Source of the DNA: Streptomyces sp. AC1-42W
GTDB taxonomy: Bacteria > Actinomycetota > Actinomycetes > Streptomycetales > Streptomycetaceae
Assembly (NCBI RefSeq): GCF_003248355.1
Contig: NZ_QKWY01000001.1
Location: 3,740,001 to 3,804,000 of the forward strand
DNA: 64,000 bases
Reading direction: 5' to 3'
How positions within the stretch are numbered: position 1 is the stretch's first letter; the number at the start of each line of letters is the position of its first letter. This document shows positions 8,844-17,668 of the stretch, one piece after another. The notes beneath the pieces are model-generated. The model was not told the DNA's origin and searched no databases. It worked only from the letters and a program-made list of their open reading frames with translations. A program made the translations under genes and the position numbers.

Positions 8844-9700
8844 ATGCCGATAACCGAGTCTGTGCAGGTCGCACCGGCGGAACTCCCGGAGATCGCCGAC
8901 CCGTCGAAGGTGGCGCCCAGGGACGCCCGCGCACTCAGCAAACTGTTCTTCGACCGGTTGCAGACCCTCGAAGAGGGCACGGCGGAGTACCAGTACGCGC
9001 GCAACACGCTCATCGAGATGAATCTGACCCTGGTGCACTTCGCCGCCGCCCGGTACCGCAACCGGGGCAACGGCCAGATGGAAGACATCATCCAGGTCGG
9101 CACCATCGGGCTGATCAAGGCCATCGACCGCTTCGAACTCAGCCGCGAGGTCGAGTTCACCTCCTTCGCCATCCCGTACATCGTCGGTGAGATCAAACGA
9201 TTCTTCAGGGACACCACCTGGTCCGTGCACGTCCCCCGGCGACTCCAGGAGCTGCGGGTCACCCTCGCCAAGGCCAAGGAGGAACTCGCCTCCGCGCTCG
9301 GCCGCGAGGCCACCGTCGCCGAACTGGCCGAACGCCTCGGCATCGGGGAGAGGAGGACGTCATCGAGGGCCTGGTCGCCTCCAACGGCTATACCGCGCAC
9401 TCGCTGGACGTACCGCTCGACGGCGGCGAGGGCGACAGCGCCGGCGGGGTGACCCGCACCCACGCCGACATCACCGGGGAGTGCGATCCCGGCATCGAAC
9501 TGGTCGAGAACCTGCACGCCCTGGCGCCCCTGCTGGAAACGCTCGACGAACGGGAACGCGCCATCGTCCGGATGCGCTTCGGCCAGGAGATGACGCAGTC
9601 CCGGATAGGCGAACGCCTCGGTCTGTCCCAGATGCATGTGTCACGGCTGATCGCCCGCATACTCGGCAAGCTCCGCGAAGGCATCCTCGCCGAGGACTGA
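8844..9700 (+). pseudogene. SigB/SigF-type sigma factor gene with an apparent frameshift
   Basis: The 5' part encodes regions 2 and 3 of a stress/sporulation sigma factor: YARNTLIEMNLTLVHFAAAR, QMEDIIQVGTIGLIKAIDRF, FTSFAIPYIVGEIKRFFRD, WSVHVPRRLQELR. After AERLGIGE (about 9345-9355, in a GGGGAGAGGAGG run) homology continues in another frame: EDVIEGLVASNGYTAHSLD, then region 4 (LDERERAIVRMRFGQEMTQ, IGERLGLSQMHVSRLIARI). The 857-nt span is one base short of a whole number of codons, so one missing base gives a normal 285-aa protein. As written, the protein lacks region 4 and would not recognise a -35 element. ATG 8844 follows GGAAGGGGA. The flanking hydrophobic protein and Asp23 protein are typical stress companions. 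Confidence 0.85.
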
Positions 9701-9716
9701 CCGCCGCTCAGGAGCC

Positions 9717-10166
9717 CTACTGGACGCGCGAGGTGCGGGAGGACGACTCGTCCTCGTCCTCGTCCTCGTCCGAACCCGGCACATGGACGTCCGTGACGTT
9801 GATGTTGATCTCGACGACTTCGAGACCGGTCATCGTCTCGACCGCGTCGGTGACCTGCGTACGGATGCGGTGCGCGGTCTCCACGACGGGGGCGCCGTAC
9901 TCGACGACGATGTCGACGTCGACGGCGGTCTGCTTCTCGCCGACCTCCACCTTGACGCCCCGTCCGGGGTCGCTGGACCGGGACACCTTGTCCTTGACGG
10001 CTCCGAGCGCACGCGTCGGGCCCTTGCCGACGGAGTACACCCCGTCGGTCTCCCGTACCGCGATGCCGGCGATCGTCGACACCACGCTGTTCGCGATGGT
10101 CGTCGTTCCTCGCGTACCGCCCGCCGTGCCGCCTTCCAGCCGGGTGCCGCTTTCGTTGGTCGCCAT
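9717..10166 (-). CDS. Asp23/Gls24 family envelope stress protein
   Basis: A 149-aa Asp23/Gls24 protein; the family forms membrane-associated assemblies linked to envelope stress. The conserved core is seen in TTTIANSVVSTIAGIAVRE, GVKVEVGEKQTAVDVDIVVE and VEININVTDVHV. The C-terminus is an acidic tail (DEDEDEDESSS) encoded by a short GTCCTC-type repeat. Start ATG 10166 has GAGGAACTC directly upstream. It converges with the sigma gene (16 bp between stops). Confidence 0.9.
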   Translation of the reverse strand: MATNESGTRLEGGTAGGTRGTTTIANSVVSTIAGIAVRETDGVYSVGKGPTRALGAVKDKVSRSSDPGRGVKVEVGEKQTAVDVDIVVEYGAPVVETAHRIRTQVTDAVETMTGLEVVEININVTDVHVPGSDEDEDEDESSSRTSRVQ

Positions 10167-10329
10167 GAGTTCCTCACACGGAAGCTTGTCGGGGGAGTGG
10201 GGGACGCCGGACGGAATCCGCTTCCGCCGCGATCCGCGCCCTCCTCCACTCTCCTCCGGCACCCGCGCACCCGCCATTCGGGTGGCCGCGCCCGGGGCGC
10301 GACGCGGCGCCGCCGTTCCCGACCCGTTT

Positions 10330-10368
10330 GTAGACATTGTCTACCCATTTTTGGTAGACAGTGTCTAT
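10330..10368 (+). promoter_or_regulatory. Two palindromic operators overlapping a leaderless TetR promoter
   Basis: Two near-identical palindromes are present: GTAGACATTGTCTAC (10330-10344, perfect) and GTAGACAGTGTCTAT (10354-10368, one mismatch). Their centres are 24 bp apart. The first TAGACA (10331-10336) matches five of six bases of a -35 TTGACA; the second TAGACA (10355-10360) sits 18 bp later at a -10 position. Transcription would start at about 10367, the ATG itself, and there is no ribosome site before it. A TetR dimer at either site would cover a promoter hexamer. Confidence 0.75.
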
Positions 10369-11041
10369 GGACCACTCGTCATCCCTGCGGGAGCGGCTGA
10401 TCGACGCCGGCGTCGAACTCGTCACCGCCGAGGGCTCCGCCGCCGTCGGCCTCCGCGAGATCGCCCGTCGCGCGGGCGTCTCCCACGGCGCCCCGCGCCG
10501 CCACTTCCCCACCCACCACTCCCTGCTCTCCGCCATCGCCCGGCGCGGCTTCGCCGACCTCGCCGCCCGGCTCGCGGCGGCGACGAACGACCCGCGCACC
10601 CCGCGCGGCCGGCTGCGGGCCCTGTCCGAGGCGTATCTGGAGTACGCGCGGGACAACCGAGGCATGTTCGAGCTGATGTTCCGTCACGACCTCCTGGACA
10701 GCGAGGCGCACGCCGGTGCCACACCGCCCGAAGCCGGCACACCCGCCCCGCCGCGCCTGCGCGACTCCTCCCTCCCGCTCTTCGCCGAACTCGTCGAACT
10801 CGTCACCCTCGACCGCGCCCACCGCGCCGCCCACGCCGACACCGGACCCTCGGACGACCCGGCACCGCCGTCCGCCGTGACCGCGGCCGCCCTCTGGACC
10901 AACCTGCACGGCCTCGCCGTCCTCCGGGCCGGCGGCGGCCTCCGACTCGCCCTCGAAACAGCGCTCCCCGACGCCGGCGACGGGCCCGACCCGCTCGTGT
11001 CGGCGGTGCTCGACGCCCATCTGGGCCGGGTGCGGACGTGA
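10367..11041 (+). CDS. TetR-family repressor of the adjacent MFS transporter
   Basis: A 224-aa TetR regulator. The N-terminal helix-turn-helix is clear (LRERLIDAGVELVTAEG, VGLREIARRAGVSHGAPRRH); the rest is a ligand-binding domain of unknown specificity. The ATG at 10367 lies inside the second operator palindrome and lacks a ribosome site, so a leaderless mRNA is likely; a GTG at 10361 is the alternative. The stop overlaps the GTG start of the MFS gene as GTGA, so the two are translationally coupled and probably repressed together. Confidence 0.9.
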   Translation: MDHSSSLRERLIDAGVELVTAEGSAAVGLREIARRAGVSHGAPRRHFPTHHSLLSAIARRGFADLAARLAAATNDPRTPRGRLRALSEAYLEYARDNRGMFELMFRHDLLDSEAHAGATPPEAGTPAPPRLRDSSLPLFAELVELVTLDRAHRAAHADTGPSDDPAPPSAVTAAALWTNLHGLAVLRAGGGLRLALETALPDAGDGPDPLVSAVLDAHLGRVRT

Positions 11042-12423
11042 CGACCACCGCGCTACGGCCCCGGGCCGCGCTCCTGGCCTCGGTGGCGGGAGCCATGATC
11101 GTCGCCCTGGACGGCACGGTGCTGCTCATCGCCCAGCCCGACCTGCGCGCCGACCTCGGGGCGACCGTCTCCCAGGTCCAGTGGACCAGCACCGCCTACC
11201 TGCTCGCCGTCGCCGCCCTACTCGTCATAGCCGGACGCCTCGGGGACCGGTACGGACACCGGCGGCTGCTGTTCCTCGGCGTACTCGGCTTCGGCGCCGC
11301 CTCGGCCGGGATCGCGCTCGCCCGGGACATCCACCTGGTGATCGCCCTGCGCGCCGCCCAGGGCGTGTTCGGCGCTCTCCTCCAGCCGGCCACCCTCGCC
11401 CTCCTCCGGCTCGGCCACCCGGCCGACCGGCTGGGCGGCGCGATCGCCCTGCGGACCGGCGCCATCGGCGTGGCCGCGGCCGCCGGACCGGTGCTCGGCG
11501 GACTCCTCGTCACCCACTGGGGCTGGCGGGCCGTGTTCCTCATCAACGTCCCGGCCGCCCTCGCCATCGCCGCCCTCACGCTCGCCGTACGGACCCCGGA
11601 CGTACCGCGCGCCGCCGCCCGCCGGTTCGACCTCACCGCCGGCGCACTGCTGGCCGGCGCGCTCGCCGTCCTCGTCCACACCCTGGCCGGCGTCCCCGAC
11701 CACGGCTGGACCGGCGCCCGCACCGGACTCGGGCTGCTCCTGGGCGTACTGCTCGGGGCGGCGCTCCTCCGCCACGAACGGCGCAGCGCCCATCCGGTCG
11801 TGCCGCCGGCCGTGGCCCGCTCGGTACCCGTGACGGCCTCCATGGCGCTGCTGCTCACCACCTCCGGCGGGCTGTTCGGCGCGCTGTTCGCGGTCACCTT
11901 CCACCTTCAGCAGGGGCTCGGCCTCGACCCGCTGGCCGCCGCACTGCGCTGCCTGCCGATGACCCTGCTCATGATCGCCGGAGCGCCCGCCGCCTCGGCC
12001 GCGCTCCGCAGGTTCGGGGCGCGCCGCACCGCGCTCACCGGCCAGCTGTGCGTCGTACTCGCCGTGCTGGCTCTCTCCCGGCCGGCCCCGGCGACCTCCT
12101 GGCAGGAGACGGGCCTCGTGTTCGCGGTGCTCGGCGCCGGCTTCACCGCCGTCATGGTCACCGCCACCGGGACCGTCGTCGGGGACGCGCCGCCCGGCTG
12201 CGCGGGAGTGGTCGGCGGCCTCAAGCAGACCGCCATGAACGTGGGCCCGACCCTCGGTATCGCGGTGGCCGCCGGACTCATGCCGCTCACCCCGACGGCC
12301 CACGGCGCCCCGGCACATCCCGCCCTCTCCGTCCCGGACCACGCCCTGGACCGGGCACTGCCCGCGGTGGCGCTGCTCGCCGCGCTCGGACTGATCCCGG
12401 CCCGGCTGCTGCCCCGGCGCTGA
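11038..12423 (+). CDS. MFS drug efflux transporter, DHA2-like
   Basis: A 461-aa integral membrane protein with many hydrophobic segments. Major-facilitator motifs are visible: motif C/D1-like LDGTVLLIAQPDLRADLG, motif A as GRLGDRYGHRRLL, and the antiporter-type GPVLGGLLVTHWGWRAVF. The length and the start at an LDGTVLL segment fit proton-driven drug antiporters of the DHA2 (EmrB/QacA) type. The gene begins at a GTG overlapping the TetR stop. The exported compound is unknown. It lies 5 kb from the peptide synthetase locus with unrelated genes between, so a link is not supported. Confidence 0.9.
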   Translation: MTTTALRPRAALLASVAGAMIVALDGTVLLIAQPDLRADLGATVSQVQWTSTAYLLAVAALLVIAGRLGDRYGHRRLLFLGVLGFGAASAGIALARDIHLVIALRAAQGVFGALLQPATLALLRLGHPADRLGGAIALRTGAIGVAAAAGPVLGGLLVTHWGWRAVFLINVPAALAIAALTLAVRTPDVPRAAARRFDLTAGALLAGALAVLVHTLAGVPDHGWTGARTGLGLLLGVLLGAALLRHERRSAHPVVPPAVARSVPVTASMALLLTTSGGLFGALFAVTFHLQQGLGLDPLAAALRCLPMTLLMIAGAPAASAALRRFGARRTALTGQLCVVLAVLALSRPAPATSWQETGLVFAVLGAGFTAVMVTATGTVVGDAPPGCAGVVGGLKQTAMNVGPTLGIAVAAGLMPLTPTAHGAPAHPALSVPDHALDRALPAVALLAALGLIPARLLPRR

Positions 12424-12424
12424 C

Positions 12425-12444
12425 CCGGCGGGCGTCCCCGCCGG
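12425..12444 (+). terminator. Hairpin terminator after the TetR/MFS operon
   Basis: An 8-bp perfect G+C stem (12425-12432 with 12437-12444) with the loop CGTC starts 1 bp after the MFS stop codon. Confidence 0.65.
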
Positions 12445-12526
12445 CCGCCGGCCGCTCGCGTCGTGGGCGGCGGCGCGCGCCAGTACGCTGCCGAAGGACC
12501 ATGTCCCATGGACGAGGAGCGACCCG

Positions 12527-13648
12527 ATGGACCTCCGCCTGAGCACGATCGGCCGGGAACAGCACCTGGCGTTCGTCGAGAGCCTGCCCTCGGCGAGCCA
12601 CACCCAGGTCCCCTCCTGGGGCGAGGTGAAGCCCGACTGGCGGGCGGAGAGCCTCGGCTGGTCCGACGCCGGCGGGCGCCTCGTCGGCACGGCCCTCGTC
12701 CTGTACCGGCCGCTGCCGAAGCTCAAGCGCTACCTCGCCTACCTCCCCGAGGGCCCGGTCATCGACTGGTACGACGACGACCTCGGCCGGTGGCTCACCC
12801 CGCTCCTCGGCCACCTCAAGAAGCGGGGCGCCTTCACAGTGCGGATGGGCCCGCCCGTCGTCGCCCGCCGCTGGGACGCGGCCACCGTCAAGGACGCCAT
12901 CGCCGACCCCGGCACCCACCGCCTCGGCGACGTACCGCCCACCGAACAGGACCCCCGCGCCGCCGCGCTGACCGACCGGCTGCGCGGCACGGGCTGGCAG
13001 CGCGCCGGCGGCGACAGCGAGGACGGCTTCGCGGCGGGACAGCCGCGATACGTCTTCCAGCTCCCCCTCGCGGGCCGCTCGCTCGACGACGTCCGAAGCG
13101 GCTTCAACCAGCTGTGGCGCCGCAACATCAAGAAGGCGGACAAGGCCGGCGTCAAGGTCGTCCGGGGCGACTACGCCGACCTGGACACCTTCTACGCCCT
13201 CTACACCGAGACCGCCGAACGCGACCGCTTCATCCCCCGCCCCCTGCCGTACTTTCAGCGCATGTGGAAGGCGCTCACCGCCGAACACCCCGACCGGATG
13301 CGCCTCTACCTCGCCGCACACGACGGCGATGTGCTGGCCGCCGCCACCATGCTCACCGTCGGCGGCCACGTCTGGTACTCGTACGGGGCCTCCACCGGCC
13401 GCAGGCGCGAGGTCCAGCCCAACAACGCCATCCAGTGGCAGATGATCCGCGACGCCCACGCCATGGGCGCGCACGTCTACGACTTCCGGGGCACCACCGA
13501 CACCCTCGACGAGAGCAACCACCTGCTCGGCCTGCTCCGCTTCAAGGCCGGCACCGGCGGGCAGGCCGCCGAGTACGTCGGCGAGTGGGACTACCCGCTC
13601 AACAAGGTCCTGCACAAGGCGCTCAACCTCTACCTGGCCCGGCGCTAG
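12527..13648 (+). CDS. FemX-like peptidoglycan bridge aminoacyltransferase
   Basis: A 373-aa FemABX-family protein, which adds amino acids from aminoacyl-tRNA to lipid II to build the interpeptide bridge (Gly1 in Streptomyces). Paired GNAT-like domains are recognised by TQVPSWGEVKPDW, LAYLPEGPVIDWYDDD, LWRRNIKKADKAGVKV, and the C-terminal NNAIQWQMIRDAHAMGA, YDFRGTTDTLDESNHLLGL. The start ATG follows GAGGAG by 7 nt. A TACGCT (-10-like) sequence lies at 12485-12490. The genome will contain related copies, so this may be an accessory member. Confidence 0.88.
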   Translation: MDLRLSTIGREQHLAFVESLPSASHTQVPSWGEVKPDWRAESLGWSDAGGRLVGTALVLYRPLPKLKRYLAYLPEGPVIDWYDDDLGRWLTPLLGHLKKRGAFTVRMGPPVVARRWDAATVKDAIADPGTHRLGDVPPTEQDPRAAALTDRLRGTGWQRAGGDSEDGFAAGQPRYVFQLPLAGRSLDDVRSGFNQLWRRNIKKADKAGVKVVRGDYADLDTFYALYTETAERDRFIPRPLPYFQRMWKALTAEHPDRMRLYLAAHDGDVLAAATMLTVGGHVWYSYGASTGRRREVQPNNAIQWQMIRDAHAMGAHVYDFRGTTDTLDESNHLLGLLRFKAGTGGQAAEYVGEWDYPLNKVLHKALNLYLARR

Positions 13649-13684
13649 CCCCGGCCATCAGCGCCGGGCGACCCGCGAACCCGG

Positions 13685-15196
13685 TCACTCCTCCTCGCCG
13701 CTCTCCAGCGCCTCCAGCGGCCGGACCGCCGGTCCCTGGAGGACCGTGCCGTCCACCGCGAACCTCGACCCGTGACACGGGCACTCCCACGCCGTCTCCG
13801 CCGCGTTGAACGCCACCAGGCACCCCAGATGCGTGCACCGCGCGGACACCGCGCGCACCGTGCCGTCCGGCTCCCGGTACACGGCGCGGCGGCGGCCCTT
13901 CACCCGCACCACCGCCCCCGACCCCGGCGGAATCTCGGCCACCGAGTCCACATGGCCGACACGCAGCCGGTCCCCGACGAAATGCCGGGCCACCTCCGCC
14001 TGCGCGCCCAGCAGCGACGGCGCCTCGCGCACCGCGCTGCCCAGCCGCCGCGGGTCGTACAGCTCCGCCCACGGCGGGGCCGGCGCCTGTGTGATCAGCG
14101 CGGACAGCAGCCGCCCCGCGACCACCCCGCCGGTCATGCCCCAGCCGCCGAAACCGGTCGCCACGAACGTGTGCCGGGCCCCGATGTGGAAGGGCCCGAT
14201 CAGCGGGACCGTGTCGCTGGGATCGTTGTCCTGCGCCGCCCACCGGTACGCGGTCGGCCCCACCGGGAACCGCTCCCGCATCCAGCCGTCCAGCCGCCGG
14301 AACCCCCGCGCGGGGTCCCCGGTGCCCGGCGTGAAACTCTCCCCGGTCACGATCAGCAGCCGCCGGCCCTCGTCCAGCGGTGTCGAGCGCACCGACCGCT
14401 TGCCCTCGTCCTCCGTGATGTACATGCCCCCGGGCGCCTCACCGGCAGCGATGGGCGCGGCCACCACCAGCTCCCGCCGGGGCGACAGCCGGGCGAACAG
14501 CATCGCGCGGTCGAAGACCGGGTAGTGCGTGGCCACCACCACGTTCCGGGCCGTCACCGCCCGCCCCGACTCGACGGTCACCCGGCACGGTGTGCCCTCC
14601 GTCAGCCCGGTGACCCGGCTGCGCTCGAAGATCCGGCCGCCGCGCGCGATCAGGTCCGCGGCCAGGGCCAGCAGATACCTGCGCGGGTGGAACTGGGCCT
14701 GGCCGTCCGCCCGGACCGCCCCGGCGACCGGGAACGGCAGCTCCGTCCCGGACACGTACGAGGCGTCGAGCCCGGCTTCGGCGGCGGCGCGCGCCTCCGC
14801 CTCGACGGCCGGGAGCGAGGCGGCCGATGCCGCGTAGCTGTACGCGCTCACCCGTTCCAGGTCGCACGCGATCCCCAGCTCGCCGACGATCGCGGCCACC
14901 CGCTCCACCGCGTCCCGCTGCGACGCCGCGAACAACCGGGTCGCCTCCGCGCCCCTGGTGCGCCGCAGCCGGTCGTACACCAGTGAGTGGAGCGCGGACA
15001 CCTTCGCCGTGGTGTAGCCGGTGACCCCGGCGGCGATACGGTCGGCCTCCAGCACCACCACGTCCCGCCCGGCCCGCGCCAGCTCCCAGGCCGTGCTCAG
15101 CCCGGCGATCCCGGCGCCGATCACCACTGCCGCATCGTGCCCTGCGTCATACGGGGCGGCCGCGACGGCGCAGTACGCTGCACGCCGACCCAGCAC
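13685..15196 (-). CDS. FAD-dependent oxidoreductase with C-terminal Rieske domain
   Basis: About 503 aa. The N-terminus is a DAO-type FAD domain with the dinucleotide motif VVIGAGIAGLSTAWELARAG and, further on, IAAGVTGYTTAKVSALHSL and FVATGFGGWGMTGGVVAG. The last 90 residues form a Rieske [2Fe-2S] domain with its Cys-His pairs in CTHLGCLVAF and CPCHGSRFAV. The substrate is unknown. The start is uncertain: GTG 15196 (chosen) leaves only 16 bp before the divergent + strand gene; ATG 15238 would overlap it. Residues before VVIGAG do not look conserved, so the true N-terminus could be a few codons different. Confidence 0.82.
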   Translation of the reverse strand: MLGRRAAYCAVAAAPYDAGHDAAVVIGAGIAGLSTAWELARAGRDVVVLEADRIAAGVTGYTTAKVSALHSLVYDRLRRTRGAEATRLFAASQRDAVERVAAIVGELGIACDLERVSAYSYAASAASLPAVEAEARAAAEAGLDASYVSGTELPFPVAGAVRADGQAQFHPRRYLLALAADLIARGGRIFERSRVTGLTEGTPCRVTVESGRAVTARNVVVATHYPVFDRAMLFARLSPRRELVVAAPIAAGEAPGGMYITEDEGKRSVRSTPLDEGRRLLIVTGESFTPGTGDPARGFRRLDGWMRERFPVGPTAYRWAAQDNDPSDTVPLIGPFHIGARHTFVATGFGGWGMTGGVVAGRLLSALITQAPAPPWAELYDPRRLGSAVREAPSLLGAQAEVARHFVGDRLRVGHVDSVAEIPPGSGAVVRVKGRRRAVYREPDGTVRAVSARCTHLGCLVAFNAAETAWECPCHGSRFAVDGTVLQGPAVRPLEALESGEEE

Positions 15197-15212
15197 CCGA
15201 GGGGACGCCCCG

Positions 15213-15737
15213 ATGCCCGCAGACCTCGCCCCGCTCATCGCCGCCACCACCCAGTGGCTGACGCGCGCGTTCCCCGCCGGCGGCGGCCCGCTCACCGCGG
15301 CCCTGGCCGAGGCGCAGGCCCGCCAGGCGGTCACCGTCGCCACCTGGCTGCGCTACCCCACGGACCTCGACGCCGCCCTCGTGACCCTGACCGGCCCCGG
15401 CGGATCGGCCCGCCTGGACGAGGTCACCGGCGGCGGCCACCTGCCGGCCGGACCGCAGGACCCGGCCTGGCGCAGCTGGGTGGACGAGGTCGTCGCCAGC
15501 TGGGCCGCCCATCTGCTCACCGCGCCCGACGCGGCGAGGGACGCGGTGAAGGCCCTCGACCGGTGCGCGCACACGACCGCGGGCCCCGCGGAGTTCCGCC
15601 GGCTGACCGACCCGAGCGCGCACGACCTCGCGGCCACCGCGCTGATGCGCCACCCGGACCTGCTGGGGCCGATAGCGCGCCTGCACCAGGCGGACCTGCT
15701 CGACCGGCTGCGCCCGGGGCCGGCCCGCGCCCGCTGA
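15213..15737 (+). CDS. Conserved hypothetical protein, 174 aa
   Basis: No family recognised. The protein is Ala/Leu-rich, soluble and helical (PLIAATTQWLTRAFPAGGGP at the N-terminus; HPDLLGPIARLHQADLL near the end). ATG 15213 has GAGGGGAC upstream, and a TACGCT -10-like sequence lies at 15174-15179. It is divergent from the Rieske-FAD gene with very little space between them. Confidence 0.7.
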   Translation: MPADLAPLIAATTQWLTRAFPAGGGPLTAALAEAQARQAVTVATWLRYPTDLDAALVTLTGPGGSARLDEVTGGGHLPAGPQDPAWRSWVDEVVASWAAHLLTAPDAARDAVKALDRCAHTTAGPAEFRRLTDPSAHDLAATALMRHPDLLGPIARLHQADLLDRLRPGPARAR

Positions 15738-15764
15738 GCGCGGCGCCGGGCCGCCGAGACGGTG

Positions 15765-16325
15765 TCAGCCCCTGCCGCGGCCGCTCAGCAGGTCACGGGC
15801 CCGGTCGACGAGCCCGGCGCCGGGGCCGAGGATCTTGAGGCCCGTGGGGCTGTCGGGGGCGGAGGGGTGCGGGCGGGTCGGGGCGGTCTTCTTCGCCGTA
15901 CGGACCCTCTCGCCCAGCTCGTCCAGCGCTTCGGGGGAGCAGGCCGCCGCGAGCAGCGGGAACAGCCGGTTCTCCTCGTCCCGGACGTGCTCGCCGACCT
16001 CCAGCTTGAGCTTCGCCACCAGATGGTCGAACCGCGGGTCGTCCGCGGACAGCCCCTCCAGCTCCTTGAGGTGCCGCTCCACCGCGGCGTGGTCCTCCAG
16101 CTCCTTGTCCGCCATGTCGTCGCCGTCGTCCACGAACCGGCGGACCACGGGGTAGAGGTGCATCTCCTCCGCCACGGAGTGGCGGACCAGCTCGATCGTC
16201 AGCTCGTCGGCGAGCTTCCTGCGCTGCTCGTCGCCGACCGGCTGCGCCTCGATCCGCGCGAACAGTTCGTCGACCTCGCGGTGGTCGGTGGTGAGTTCCG
16301 CGATCACATTTCCGCCGTGTCCCAT
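15765..16325 (-). CDS. Hemerythrin HHE-domain protein
   Basis: A 186-aa hemerythrin-like protein; such four-helix bundles bind a di-iron centre and sense or carry oxygen, NO or peroxide. Ligand positions are visible in TTDHREVDELFARIE, LVRHSVAEEMHLYPVV, LEDHAAVERHLKELE and GEHVRDEENRLFPLL. A basic tail of about 45 residues follows. ATG 16325 has GGAGAGG about 10 nt upstream. Confidence 0.9.
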   Translation of the reverse strand: MGHGGNVIAELTTDHREVDELFARIEAQPVGDEQRRKLADELTIELVRHSVAEEMHLYPVVRRFVDDGDDMADKELEDHAAVERHLKELEGLSADDPRFDHLVAKLKLEVGEHVRDEENRLFPLLAAACSPEALDELGERVRTAKKTAPTRPHPSAPDSPTGLKILGPGAGLVDRARDLLSGRGRG

Positions 16326-16444
16326 CAGTGAAACCCTCTCCGCCGGTGCGGTGTACGCCTGTGTGCTGCGAGCCGAAGTCAGCTCACCGTTCCACAGGGG
16401 TACCCCCGAACCTCACCAACACACGGAGCCACGCCCCACTCCGG

Positions 16445-17092
16445 TCAGGCTGGCGTAACGCCGTCCTCCGGAACGGTGGTGCCGGGCGGGGGAGTGGGCG
16501 TGTCCGCACCGGCCGCCGTGCCGAGCGGCCATGCCGCGATGTCGCGGTAGCGGATCTGCCCGGCGCCGCGCCCCGGGTTGCCGCCCACCAGATGCAGGCG
16601 CTCGGCGGTCCACATCCGGCCCCGGAACTCCGTGAGCCGCGCGGCGATCTCGCCGGCCGAGGTGTGGTCGCCCCGGCGGACCCGGGCCAGGGTCAGATGC
16701 GGGCGCAGCGGCCGGCTCTCCAGGATGATGCCGCAGCGCTCCACGACGCCGCGGACGCCCGCGGCGAGGCCGTGCAGCCCGTCCAGGTCCCCGGCGATCC
16801 CGCTCCAGGCGACGCGCTCGTCGAAGGTGCCGCCGCCGTGCAGCGCCAGCCGGGGCGCCGGGTGGGTCGCGGCCAGCTCCGCGAGGGGCCGGCGCAGCAG
16901 CGCGGCGGTGGCCACCGGGAGTTCGCCGAGGAACGCCAGGGTGATGTGCCAGTCCTCGACGCGGTTCCACCGCACCTGCGGGTGCGTGGCGTAGACGGGG
17001 CGCAGTTCGCGGACGAGTTCGTCCTTCGCCGGGTCGGGCGGGGCGAGGGCGATGAACACGCGAACGGTGGTGGGCGGCATTTCGTCGGTCAC
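16445..17092 (-). CDS. thpR: RNA 2',3'-cyclic phosphodiesterase
   Basis: A 215-aa member of the 2H phosphoesterase superfamily, LigT/ThpR type, which opens RNA 2',3'-cyclic phosphates. Both catalytic HxTx motifs are present: DWHITLAFLGELP and RPHLTLARVRRGD. The N-terminal VRVFIALAPP is typical. The start is either GTG 17092 (VTDEMPPTTVR, chosen) or ATG 17080; neither has a strong ribosome site. It is transcribed away from the peptide synthetase locus. Confidence 0.9.
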   Translation of the reverse strand: MTDEMPPTTVRVFIALAPPDPAKDELVRELRPVYATHPQVRWNRVEDWHITLAFLGELPVATAALLRRPLAELAATHPAPRLALHGGGTFDERVAWSGIAGDLDGLHGLAAGVRGVVERCGIILESRPLRPHLTLARVRRGDHTSAGEIAARLTEFRGRMWTAERLHLVGGNPGRGAGQIRYRDIAAWPLGTAAGADTPTPPPGTTVPEDGVTPA

Positions 17093-17668
17093 ACCGCATT
17101 GGTACCGCACGGGCGGGAGGCCGTCGCCGCCGGGTGGTGGCCCCGCACCGGAATCCGTCCTGACGCTGAGTAACAGCAGAGGCCATTACTTGGGTATGGG
17201 GCGCGTACCCGGCGCACGGGAGCGCGGCGTGATCGGCGCGAAACCGAGGGGGAGAGGGCGTACGCCGGCGGATATCCGGATTTGCGCGGGTCGTAATTAT
17301 CGAAACATGCACAATCGGGACACCGAATGGCTGAATATTTCCGCAGTGCCGGGGTTGGCATATGTCCCTGGCCGGTCTTCGCGCACGTCGTGGGCGTACA
17401 CCGCCATAAGTAATGGGCTGAATTCGTCTCTTCCGCTGTCGGCGGTCATCTATGGTGATTGTCGTGAACGGGCGAAGCCGGAAGACCGGCCCGCCGTCGG
17501 CGTCGCCTCGGTATACCGAGGCGTAACGTATCTCCGTCCCGCGCGGCCGAAGCCGTGCGGCGGGGGTGGGGGACCGGTGGCGAGGTGTGGTGAATCCCGC
17601 GAGGCAAGCCTGCATATATCTGTGGAACACGTGGTGACGTGTGGGAAAAACAACTGGGGGGGACGGTC
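17093..17668. promoter_or_regulatory. 576-bp control region upstream of the MbtH/NRPS genes
   Basis: There is no convincing gene here. The stretch 17165-17470 is clearly less G+C-rich than its surroundings (for example TCGTAATTATCG near 17290), which in Streptomyces usually marks a promoter region. It contains the 10-bp palindrome CGGATATCCG (17269-17278) and a perfect 20-bp palindrome at 17503-17522 (listed separately). Open frames across it have uneven third-position G+C and no recognisable motifs. Confidence 0.6.
17503..17522. promoter_or_regulatory. Perfect 20-bp palindrome, candidate operator
   Basis: CGCCTCGGTA is followed directly by its reverse complement, centred at 17512/17513. It lies 147 bp before the mbtH start. 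Length and symmetry fit a dimeric regulator. No regulator gene is adjacent, so the protein is unknown. Confidence 0.5.

Noticed and set aside
9737..9772. GTCCTC-type microsatellite considered as a CRISPR-like or regulatory repeat
   Set aside because: It codes the acidic tail of the Asp23 protein; units are 6 bp without spacers.
11038..12423. The MFS pump considered as exporter or self-resistance gene of the peptide
   Set aside because: It is in its own TetR operon with its own terminator, and five unrelated genes lie between it and mbtH.
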